NCBI GenBank assembly: GCA_025667525.1
Contig: CM046878.1
Coordinates: 574,534,868-574,598,867 of the forward strand
Origin: Glebionis coronaria
Taxonomy: Eukaryota > Streptophyta > Magnoliopsida > Asterales > Asteraceae
Length of the DNA stretch: 64,000 nucleotides
Reading direction: 5' to 3'
Shown here: in pieces, positions 35,175-44,614 of the stretch
Layout: each line of letters starts with the position of its first letter
How positions within the stretch are numbered: position 1 is the stretch's first letter
Translations under genes and position numbers: made by a program
Notes under the pieces: generated by a model
The model's database searches: none
The model's input: the letters and a program-made list of their open reading frames with translations, nothing else
What the model was told of the DNA's origin: nothing

Positions 35175-35376
35175 CTTTTGAATGTTTCGTCCCATATATG
35201 AATGCGTATAACCGGTTTACTATGTGAGAAAATTTCGGCAGCATTTCCCCTCTACTGCCCAAATATGTGTTTAAAGACATATTTGTAGGACTAAAGGAGA
35301 AACACTGTTGAAATCATCTCAAATAATAAACCAGTTATAGGCATTCATATCCTAAATGAGACGAAACATCAAAAAG
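35175..35376. repeat. 200-bp imperfect inverted repeat upstream of tnp2
   Basis: The left arm (from TTTTGAATGTTTCGTC at 35175) pairs with the right arm ending at 35376 (GACGAAACATCAAAAA), with mismatches and small bulges. The centre is a tight hairpin, AAATATGT/ACATATTT around GTTTAAAG (35261-35284). It lies about 100 bp before the first tnp2 ATG, so on the tnp2 transcript it would form a long hairpin. Confidence 0.8.
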
Positions 35377-36044
35377 CAGTCCCAAATAGGGGACTTTCCG
35401 AAATTAATTCCTAATAAATTAATTTTGGACGGGTTTTCTATAGGTTGATTAACTTCGGACGGGAATTTTCCGAAATTAATCGATAAAATCCTAAAATATT
35501 CCTAAAATTATTTACTACAAAAGACTAACAATCATATATCATATATATATAATATAATAAACATATGCATAATATTAATTACACACCTCGGTCACGACTG
35601 AAATAAGCAAAGATAGAAAGATAGAAAAAGAGGTCCGGATGAGGAAGTTGTCCCGACTGTCCTGGTGTTAACCAAACACAAACAAAAAATAGAGAAAACC
35701 CAAATTAGTTGGTTTCCAAAAAAATTTCTAATTTGAAACAAACACCACCACAACAATTTAAAAAAAACATTACCTTTTTCGGCTGTGACACGGGTCTCAG
35801 TTCTCGGCTCGGTTCCCCGCTAACTCGGCTGTGACTCGGGTCTCGGCTACGACAAACATATCAAAAAAATTAAACTTATGCCTATATAAGCTGAAATATA
35901 TTAAGCCTAAATCAGTTAAGCCCTAAATATAATCCGAAATCATAAGCTTAAATATAATCCGAAATCATAAACTCGTGCCTATTTCATATTAAGCTGAAAT
36001 TATATTAAGCCAAAATCCCTATATAAGCCAAAACAAACACCCAC

Positions 36045-36559
36045 CTATAGTGGTGGTGGCCACTGCTGCTGCTTTCGTCGTGGCGGTGGTGGTGATGGCT
36101 ACTGCTGCTGATGTGGTGGTGGTGTTGCTGCCGACTGCCGCAACGGTGGTGGTGGTGGTGTTGCTACCATAACAAATTAAACATTATACACCAAAATTAA
36201 ACATTATACCAAAATTAAAAATAGAAAAATCAATTACCTTTAAAAATAGAAAAATTAAACTAGTGGTGGTGGCTACTGCCGACTGCCGACTGACTGTGGT
36301 GGTGGCTACTGCCGACTGCTGTGGTTGTGGTGGTTCCGACTACATGACCATCATCGTGGTGGTGGTGGTGTTGCTACCATAACAAAAAAAACATTATACA
36401 TAATCACAAAATTAAAAATTACAGAAAAATTAAACATTATACAAAAATTAGAAAAAGAAAAACAAATTACCTTTATAAGGATTGGTGGTGGTGGGTCGGA
36501 TTGGTGGTGGTGGCTACTGCTACCGCGGATTGGTGGTGGTGGCTACTGTGGCCGCGACG
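36045..36559 (-). other. Three GGT/CCA-rich exon-like modules upstream of tnp2
   Basis: On the - strand three blocks have canonical borders: 36559-36471 (acceptor TTTCCAG, donor AAAG/GTAATT), 36373-36238 (acceptor ATGGTAG, donor AAAG/GTAATT) and 36163-36045 (acceptor ATGGTAG, donor ATAG/GTGGGT). Each is made of CCACCA and GCAGTAGC units. They could be a spliced leader of tnp2 or a repetitive coding segment; neither is proven. A second set lies 3500 bases further at 39545-40059. Confidence 0.35.
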
Positions 36560-36893
36560 CTGGAAACATTAAGAATTAAACAAAATTTAAAATTAAACAA
36601 ACAATTAACATTTAGTAAAATTAAACAAATATAAATCAATTACCTTCAATACTTATCCCGAATTAAAACAATTCGTGCTCGTGTGCAAGTGTGCGGTGGT
36701 GGGATGTTTGGATGGTTGATGGTGGTGGGCTGGATGGTGGGATGAGACGGATGGAGTTGAAGTGGTGGAGATGAGACGGATGGAGTTGAAGTGGTGGTGG
36801 TGGTGTAGCTAGCTAGGTCGCGCGTCCCGTTTTTTTTTTGTTCAACAATGTGTGAATGAGAGATGAAGATAAGGTAGGTTACTGAAATTGAAG

Positions 36894-37175
36894 CCTAGGG
36901 ACGACTCACGCTTTGTAACTTAGGGACGACTTAGTCGTCCCTAGGTTAATTATAAATATATTTTTTTTCGTTGATTATTGAAACTTAGGGACGACTCTTT
37001 ATACCTAGGGACGACTAAGTCGTCCCTAGGTGTATACCGGGAAAACTCAAACCCAAAGCGGGTTATTGAAATTTTCACCAAAAATTTCAACTTTCCAAAA
37101 ATTTAGCTAGGTGTTGGAGGGTTTGTTTAGGGACGACTTTCTTTGATATTTATGGACGACTAAGTCGTCCCTAGG
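36894..37175. repeat. Internal cluster of the CACTA palindrome
   Basis: Full palindromes at 36919-36945 and 37004-37030, a half-site at 36894 and a diverged one ending at 37175. The copy in the second duplication is at about 40393-40674. They lie between the tnp2 upstream region and the minisatellite, well away from the element ends. Confidence 0.85.
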
Positions 37176-37310
37176 TGTTTTTCATACAACTTAAAATACA
37201 TTATACCTTCTATGTAATAAAATTAATAATATAAATTAATAATAAAAATCAAAATAAATTATTATAATTAATATTAAAATATACGTTATACTTAGTTTGT
37301 AATAATTAAT

Positions 37311-38961
37311 AACCGATGAGTCGATATGTTACGGTTATACGTTATAGGTTCAACCGATGAGTCGATATGTTAGGGTTATACGTTATAGGTTCAACCGATG
37401 AGTCGATATGTTAGGGTTATACGTTATAGGTTCAACCAATGAGTCGATATGTTACAGTTATACGTTATAGGTTCAACCGATGAGTCCATATGTTACGGTT
37501 ATACGTTATAGGTTCAACCGATGAGTCGATATGTTACGGTTATTCGTTATAGGTTCAACCGATGAGTCCATATGTTACTGTTATACGTTATAGGTTAAGC
37601 CGATGAGTCCATATGCTAGGGTTATACGTTATAGGTTTAACTGATGAGTCCATATGTTACGGTTATACATTATAGGTTAAACCGATGAGTCCATATGTTA
37701 CGGTTATACGTTATAGGTTCAACCGATGAGTCCATATGCTAGGGTTATACGTTATAGGTTAAACCGATGAGTCCATGTGTTACGGTTATACGTTATAGGT
37801 TAAACCGATGATTCCATATGTTACGGTTATACGTTATAGGTTTAACCGATGAGTCCATATGTTACGGTTATACGTTATAGGTTCAAACCGATGAGTCCAT
37901 ATGCTAGGGTTATACGTTATAGGTTTAACCGATGAGTCCATATGTTACGATTATACGTTATAGGTTAAACCGATGAGTCCATATGCTAGGGTTATACGTT
38001 ATAGGTTTAACCGATGAGTCCATATGTTACGGTTATACGTTATAGGTTCAACCGATGAGTCCATATGTTACGGTTATACGTTATAGGTTAAACCGATGAT
38101 TCCATATGTTACGGTTATACGTTATAGGTTTAACCGATGAGTCCATATGTTACGGTTATACGTTATAGGTTCAACCGATGAGTCCATATGCTAGGGTTAT
38201 ACGTTATAGGTTTAACCGATGAGTCCATATGTTACGGTTATACGTTATAGGTTAAACCGGTGATTCCATATGTTACGGTTATACGTTATAGGTTTAACCG
38301 ATGAGTCCATATGTTATGGTTATACGTTATAGGTTCAACCGATGAGTCCATATGCTAGGGTTATACGTTATAGGTTTAACCGATGAGTCCATATGTTACG
38401 GTTATACGTTATAGGTTCAATCGATGAGTGTGGTCCATGCTTTTAGACACTTCTGGTTGTTGCATACCAGAAGACTGAGTCTAATCGTTATAGGTTATAC
38501 GTTATTGGTTAAACCGATGAGTCCATATGCTAGGGTTATACGTCCCTAGGTTAGTCAATTTCCACCGATGAGTCCATATGTTACTGTTATACGTTATAGG
38601 TTAAATCGATGAGTCCATATGCTAGGGTTATACATTATAGGTTTAACTGATGAGTCCATATGTTACGTTTATGCGTTATTGGTTAAACAGATGATTCTAT
38701 ATGTTACGGTTATACGTTATAGGTTAAACTGATGATTCCATATGTTACGGTTATACGTTATAGGTTTAACCGATGATTCCATATTTTACGGTTATACGTT
38801 ATAGGTTAAATCGATGAGTCCATATGCTAGGGTTATACGTTATAGGTTTAACCGATGAGTCCATATGTTACGGTTATACGTTATAGGTTCAACCGATGAG
38901 TCTATATGCTAGGGTTATACGTTATAGGTTTAACCGATGAGTCCATATGTTACAGTTATAC
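37311..38961. repeat. Minisatellite, 41-bp unit, about 40 units (copy 1)
   Basis: The unit runs CCGATGAGTCCATATGTTAC then GGTTATACGTTATAGGTTTAA. Variants (TGTTAC or TGCTAG, GAGTCG or GAGTCC, GATTCC) are interspersed. At 38443-38484 a hairpin sequence replaces part of the array (arms TTAGAC...TTCTGG and CCAGAA...GTCTAA). At 38541-38565 a piece matching the left subterminal region is embedded. Confidence 0.95.
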
Positions 38962-39051
38962 AGTAAGAGTGTAAGACAATATGTTATTATTGCTATGAGG
39001 TGACCATTAAGCTAAAAATACTGAGCTTAAGCATGTTTAAGTGATCAAATA

Positions 39052-39102
39052 TTGGCGGGAAATGTTGGCGGTAAATGCTGGCGGGAAAATGTTGGCGAGA
39101 AA
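39052..39102 (+). promoter_or_regulatory. Four tandem E2F-like sites upstream of the GRF exon (copy 1)
   Basis: TTGGCGGGAAA (39052), TTGGCGGTAAA (39065), CTGGCGGGAAA (39078) and TTGGCGAGAAA (39092) are spaced 13-14 bp. The first and third contain GCGGGAAA, a full E2F consensus. They are followed at once by a diverged copy of the CACTA palindrome (39103-39127). The same cluster is at 42551-42601 before the intact gene. Confidence 0.6.
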
Positions 39103-39235
39103 GCTAGGGTCGACTAAGTCGTCCCTAAATGTGTCGACCCTAAATTTTTATCTTTATTTATGGTATCTCTTATCCTCACAAACTCTTATCCTCTCATACC
39201 AAACTCACCACCACCACCACCCGATTTTGCATAAG

Positions 39236-39349
39236 ATGGATCCGCTTGAAGCTTATAAGTGTACATGCAGAAAGGGATATATTGTGTTGAGACAGTCACA
39301 TCAACCTCATAGCTTTAATAAACTTTACTATGCATGTCCTCTTTCGAAG
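39236..39349 (+). pseudogene. GRF-type zinc-finger exon 1, truncated copy
   Basis: Identical 38-codon exon to 42735-42848 (MDPLEAYKCTC to CPLSK). The splice donor is ATAAAC instead of GTAAAC (39350), and the duplication ends before the acceptor and exon 2. An upstream in-frame start at 39041 would add 65 codons of E2F-site and leader sequence and is not favoured. Confidence 0.7.
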
Positions 39350-40809
39350 ATAAACAATCAAATGTTTTAGTTATGTAATACGTGTGATTATTAAAATGAC
39401 ATGTCATGTTATTTGTTAAGCCCTAAATATAATCCGAAATCATAAGCTTAAATATAATCCGAAATCATAAACTCGTGCCTATTTCATATTAAGCTGAAAT
39501 TATATTAAGCCAAAATCCCTATATAAGCCAAAACAAACACCCACCTATAGTGGTGGTGGCCACTGCTGCTGCTTTCGTCGTGGCGGTGGTGGTGATGGCT
39601 ACTGCTGCTGATGTGGTGGTGGTGTTGCTGCCGACTGCCGCAACGGTGGTGGTGGTGGTGTTGCTACCATAACAAATTAAACATTATACACCAAAATTAA
39701 ACATTATACCAAAATTAAAAATAGAAAAATCAATTACCTTTAAAAATAGAAAAATTAAACTAGTGGTGGTGGCTACTGCCGACTGCCGACTGACTGTGGT
39801 GGTGGCTACTGCCGACTGCTGTGGTTGTGGTGGTTCCGACTACATGACCATCATCGTGGTGGTGGTGGTGTTGCTACCATAACAAAAAAAACATTATACA
39901 TAATCACAAAATTAAAAATTACAGAAAAATTAAACATTATACAAAAATTAGAAAAAGAAAAACAAATTACCTTTATAAGGATTGGTGGTGGTGGGTCGGA
40001 TTGGTGGTGGTGGCTACTGCTACCGCGGAATGGTGGTGGTGGCTACTGTGGCCGCGACGCTGGAAACATTAAGAATTAAACAAAATTTAAAATTAAACAA
40101 ACAATTAACATTTAGTAAAATTAAACAAATATAAATCAATTACCTTCAATACTTATCCCGAATTAAAACAATTCGTGCTCGTGTGCAAGTGTGCGGTGGT
40201 GGGATGTTTGGATGGTTGATGGTGGTGGGTTGGATGGTGGGATGAGACAGATGGAGTTGAAGTGGTGGAGATGAGACGGATGGAGTTGAAGTGGTGGTGG
40301 TGGTGTAGCTAGCTAGGTCGCGCGTCCCGTTTTTTTTTGTTCAACAATGTGTGAATGAGAGATGAAGATAAGGTAGGTTACTGAAATTGAAGCCTAGGGA
40401 CGACTCACGCTTTGTAACTTAGGGACGACTTAGTCGTCCCTAGGTTAATTATAAATATATTTTTTTTCGTTGATTATTGAAACTTAGGGACGACTCTTTA
40501 TACCTAGGGACGACTAAGTCGTCCCTAGGTGTATACCGGGAAAACTCAAACCCAAAGCGGGTTATTGAAATTTTCACCAAAAATTTCAACTTTCCAAAAA
40601 TTTAGCTAGGTGTTGGAGGGTTTGTTTAGGGACGACTTTCTTTGATATTTATGGACGACTAAGTCGTCCCTAGGTGTTTTTCATACAACTTAAAATACAT
40701 TATACCTTCTATGTAATAAAATTAATAATATAAATTAATAATAAAAATCAAAATAAATTATTATAATTAATATTAAAATATACGTTATACTTAGTTTGTA
40801 ATAATTAAT

Positions 40810-42460
40810 AACCGATGAGTCGATATGTTACGGTTATACGTTATAGGTTCAACCGATGAGTCGATATGTTAGGGTTATACGTTATAGGTTCAACCGATGA
40901 GTCGATATGTTAGGGTTATACGTTATAGGTTCAACCAATGAGTCGATATGTTACAGTTATACGTTATAGGTTCAACCGATGAGTCCATATGTTACGGTTA
41001 TACGTTATAGGTTCAACCGATGAGTCGATATGTTACGGTTATTCGTTATAGGTTCAACCGATGAGTCCATATGTTACTGTTATACGTTATAGGTTAAGCC
41101 GATGAGTCCATATGCTAGGGTTATACGTTATAGGTTTAACTGATGAGTCCATATGTTACGGTTATACATTATAGGTTAAACCGATGAGTCCATATGTTAC
41201 GGTTATACGTTATAGGTTCAACCGATGAGTCCATATGCTAGGGTTATACGTTATAGGTTAAACCGATGAGTCCATGTGTTACGGTTATACGTTATAGGTT
41301 AAACCGATGATTCCATATGTTACGGTTATACGTTATAGGTTTAACCGATGAGTCCATATGTTACGGTTATACGTTATAGGTTCAAACCGATGAGTCCATA
41401 TGCTAGGGTTATACGTTATAGGTTTAACCGATGAGTCCATATGTTACGATTATACGTTATAGGTTAAACCGATGAGTCCATATGCTAGGGTTATACGTTA
41501 TAGGTTTAACCGATGAGTCCATATGTTACGGTTATACGTTATAGGTTCAACCGATGAGTCCATATGTTACGGTTATACGTTATAGGTTAAACCGATGATT
41601 CCATATGTTACGGTTATACGTTATAGGTTTAACCGATGAGTCCATATGTTACGGTTATACGTTATAGGTTCAACCAATGAGTCCATATGCTAGGGTTATA
41701 CGTTATAGGTTTAACCGATGAGTCCATATGTTACGGTTATACGTTATAGGTTAAACCGGTGATTCCATATGTTACGGTTATACGTTATAGGTTTAACCGA
41801 TGAGTCCATATGTTATGGTTATACGTTATAGGTTCAATCGATGAGTCCATATGCTAGGGTTATACGTTATAGGTTTAACCGATGAGTCCATATGTTACGG
41901 TTATACGTTATAGGTTCAATCGATGAGTGTGGTCCATGCTTTTAGACACTTCTGGTTGTTGCATACCAGAAGACTGAGTCTAATCGTTATAGGTTATACG
42001 TTATTGGTTAAACCGATGAGTCCATATGCTAGGGTTATACGTCCCTAGGTTAGTCAATTTCCACCGATGAGTCCATATGTTACTGTTATACGTTATAGGT
42101 TAAATCGATGAGTCCATATGCTAGGGTTATACATTATAGGTTTAACTGATGAGTCCATATGTTACGTTTATGCGTTATTGGTTAAACAGATGATTCTATA
42201 TGTTACGGTTATACGTTATAGGTTAAACTGATGATTCCATATGTTACGGTTATACGTTATAGGTTTAACCGATGATTCCATATTTTACGGTTATACGTTA
42301 TAGGTTAAATCGATGAGTCCATATGCTAGGGTTATACGTTATAGGTTTAACCGATGAGTCCATATGTTACGGTTATACGTTATAGGTTCAATCGATGAGT
42401 CTATATGCTAGGGTTATACGTTATAGGTTTAACCGATGAGTCCATATGTTACGGTTATAC
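40810..42460. repeat. Minisatellite, 41-bp unit (copy 2)
   Basis: Same array, same order of variant units, same hairpin patch (about 41942-41983), so it was copied with the 3.5-kb duplication and did not expand independently. Confidence 0.95.
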
Positions 42461-42550
42461 AGTAAGAGTGTAAGACAATATGTTATTATTGCTATGAGGT
42501 GACCATTAAGCTAAAAATACTGAGCTTAAGCATGTTTAAGTGATCAAATA

Positions 42551-42601
42551 TTGGCGGGAAATGTTGGCGGTAAATGCTGGCGGGAAAATGTTGGCGAGAA
42601 A
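42551..42601 (+). promoter_or_regulatory. Four tandem E2F-like sites upstream of the GRF gene (copy 2)
   Basis: The same four GGCGGGAAA-type motifs as at 39052-39102, about 135-185 bp before the ATG at 42735. They are directly followed by a palindrome variant with GTCGACTAAGTCGTCC. Confidence 0.6.
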
Positions 42602-42734
42602 GCTAGGGTCGACTAAGTCGTCCCTAAATGTGTCGACCCTAAATTTTTATCTTTATTTATGGTATCTCTTATCCTCACAAACTCTTATCCTCTCATACCA
42701 AACTCACCACCACCACCACCCGATTTTGCATAAG

Positions 42735-43221
42735 ATGGATCCGCTTGAAGCTTATAAGTGTACATGCAGAAAGGGATATATTGTGTTGAGACAGTCACAT
42801 CAACCTCATAGCTTTAATAAACTTTACTATGCATGTCCTCTTTCGAAGGTAAACAATCAAATGTTTTAGTTATGTAATACGTGTGATTATTAAAATGACA
42901 TGTCATTTGTTTACTTTGTAACAGCAAAAAACAGATGATTATGGATTTAAATATTTTAAATGGAAGGATGATTTTGATCTCGTACTCCGTATAAGATCTT
43001 CCCCTGGATCTTAAAAACCTCAAGGTTCACATCCAAGTTCTTCTACAGGTCCTTCTCAATCTGCACCCACTGAGTGCTCTAATTGCAAGATCAAAGATCT
43101 AAAGATAAAGATGCTAGAGACAAGACTAGAAATGGAAAGGCATCCTGAAGACCACGCATGTCAATCGGCTGCAATATTTCATGAGCTTTTAAATGAAATG
43201 GAAAATTTTAGCTTTGAGTAG
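42735..43221 (+). pseudogene. GRF-type zinc-finger gene carried by the CACTA, one stop
   Basis: Exon 1 (42735-42848) encodes MDPLEAYKCTC and YYACPLSK. An intron 42849-42924 has GT and ACAG borders, and exon 2 (from 42925) continues in frame with GFKYFKWKDDF. This is the CxC...N...F/Y-x-C-P...F-x-W layout of a GRF-type zinc finger, lacking the usual last Cys before YFKW. A TAA at 43012-43014 stops it after 67 residues. Beyond that the same frame stays open to TAG 43219-43221 with CSNCKIKDLKIKMLETRLEM, a coiled coil. Without the stop it would be 135 residues, the usual size of small plant GRF proteins. GRF fingers bind nucleic acid; the role in a CACTA is unknown. Confidence 0.65.
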
Positions 43222-43775
43222 TAATCTATTTGTTATTTTAATGTGTTAATTTGTATTTTATTAGTATATGTTAATCTGTACGTTTAGTTTTAACTAGTTT
43301 GTGATGTGTTTTTTTCTTATTTATGAATCTATTATCGCTGTAATATATATGTTTAATTAAGCGCGTGTTTAAGTGTTAAATATATATCTAAAGTTTTTTT
43401 TAAATACGTATAAGTTTTTTTAAATAAATATATTTTTTTAAATATGTATAAAGTTTTTTTAAATATGTATAAAGTTTTTTTTAAATATGTATAAATTTAT
43501 TTTTAAATATGTATAATTTTTTTTTCTAAATATGTATAAAGTTTTTTTTATATATGTATAAAGTTTTTTTAATATGTATAAAGTTATTTTTAAATATGTA
43601 TAAATTTTTTTCTAAATATATAAAGTTTTTTTAAATATATATAAAGTTTTTTTTAAATATGTATAAAGTTATTTTTAACTATAATAAAGTTTTTTTTAAA
43701 TAAAATAATTAAATTAATTTTAAATAATTTTAAATAAATACAAGTGGAAAACACGGAAAAATAAATTTTCCTGCA
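43222..43775. repeat. A/T-rich low-complexity repeats
   Basis: From about 43390 to 43700 short units of the form AAATATGTATAAAGTTTTTTT recur with small changes. No gene. Confidence 0.8.
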
Positions 43776-44342
43776 CCTAGGGACGACTTAGTCGTCCCTA
43801 GGTTACAAGGGCCCCACCTTTATTTTAAACCTTTTTAAAAAAAATATTTATATTAATTTTAAATAATTTAAATAAATAAAAAAGATAAAAAAACTGGAAA
43901 AATACATTTACTTAACCTAGGGACTCGTCCCTAGGTTACAAGGGCCCCACCTTTATTTTAAACCTTTTTAAAAAAATATTTATATTAATTTTAAATAATT
44001 TTAAATAAATAAAAAAGATAAAAAAACTGGGAAAATACATTTACTTAACCTAGGGACGACTTAATCGTCCCTAGGTTATGTGGGTCTCTCTTTCATTTTA
44101 AACTTTTTTTAAAAAAATATTTATATTAATTTTAAATAATTTTATACAATTAAAATAGATAAAATATGTATTTTTTCACGTAGGGACGACTTAGTCGTCC
44201 CTAGGTTGTGTGGTTCCCACTTTGTTCCCACAGCCATTTTGACCAAGTTTTTCTTATAAAAATGGTGGGTCCCTCCTTAATCTAGGGACGACTAAGTCGA
44301 CCCTAGAAAAAGGGCGTCCCTAAACTCAGTATTGTTGTAGTG
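43776..44342. repeat. Right subterminal repeats of the CACTA
   Basis: Palindromes start at 43776, 43916 (shortened), 44049, 44179 and 44281. The first four head tandem units of 130-140 bp that share GGGCCCCACCTTTATTTTAA and A/T-rich spacers. The last lies about 35 bp from the CACTA end. Confidence 0.9.
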
Positions 44343-44614
44343 CGATCTACCAAAATCTTGTCGATTACGCCTAATAAGACCGGACCGTACCGAGGATCGA
44401 ACCAGAACAGAACCAACCCGGACCGAAACCGGACATCCTGTCCTCGTTCCGGTTCGATCTTACCAAATCTTGTCGATTACGCCTAATAAGACCGGACTGG
44501 ACCGAGGAACGAACCAGAACGGACCAACCCGGACCAAGACCGGACCTCCGGTCCGGTCCGAGGATTCAGACCATTTCGGTCCTCGGTCTGGTCCCGGACC
44601 GATGCTCAGCCCTA

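Larger units (their letters stand above)
35917..39416. repeat. 3.5-kb tandem duplication, copy 1
   Basis: The stretch from GTTAAGCCCTAAATATAATC recurs 3500 bases later at 39417. Copy 1 holds GGT-rich exon-like modules, internal palindromes, the minisatellite, E2F-like sites and exon 1 of the GRF gene, then breaks off about 50 bp into its intron. Confidence 0.95.
39417..42906. repeat. 3.5-kb tandem duplication, copy 2
   Basis: Near-identical to 35917-39407 with only a few substitutions and single-base length changes (for example one fewer T near 40331, and T to A at 40030). It ends at GACATGTCAT (42906) and runs on into the rest of the GRF intron, so copy 2 retains the complete gene. Confidence 0.95.
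28136..44342 (-). mobile_element. CACTA (En/Spm) DNA transposon, 16.2 kb
   Basis: It begins CACTACAACAA at 28136 and ends with the inverse TTGTTGTAGTG at 44342. The 3-bp target CGA is duplicated at 28133-28135 and 44343-44345. Inside, on the - strand, are a tnpA-like gene (28975-31160) and a tnp2 gene (31496-35069). A GRF-type zinc-finger gene lies on the + strand (42735-43221). Both ends carry subterminal palindromic repeats. The ends are intact but the transposase genes have stops, so any present movement would need proteins from another copy (inference). The size is inflated by a 3.5-kb internal duplication. Confidence 0.92.
28005..44614. mobile_element. hAT-type MITE split by the CACTA transposon
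   Basis: The left end TATGGCTGAGCA (28005) and right end TGCTCAGCCCTA (44614) are inverted repeats with one mismatch. They are flanked by the 8-bp repeats CTTTCTAC (27997-28004) and CTTTGTAC (44615-44622), which differ at one base; an 8-bp duplication is the hAT hallmark. Without the CACTA insert it is 400 bp (131 + 269), rich in CGGACCG/CGGTCCG runs and non-coding. The right part holds a tandem repeat of about 113 bp starting CGATCTACCAAAATC (44343) and again near 44455. Confidence 0.75.

Noticed and set aside
37311..38961. Hammerhead-ribozyme-like core (CTGATGAGTCC in some minisatellite units)
   Set aside because: Most units read CCGATGAG, and no unit has the required GAAA with a pairing GGAC arm after the second helix. 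The match is to part of the core only.
39041..39370. 109-codon version of the GRF protein starting at 39041 (and 42540)
   Set aside because: The extra N-terminus translates the E2F-like sites and T-rich leader. The ATG at 39236/42735 directly before the zinc motif is the better start.
37311..42460. CRISPR-like array
   Set aside because: Units are contiguous 41-bp repeats without unique spacers, inside a plant transposon.
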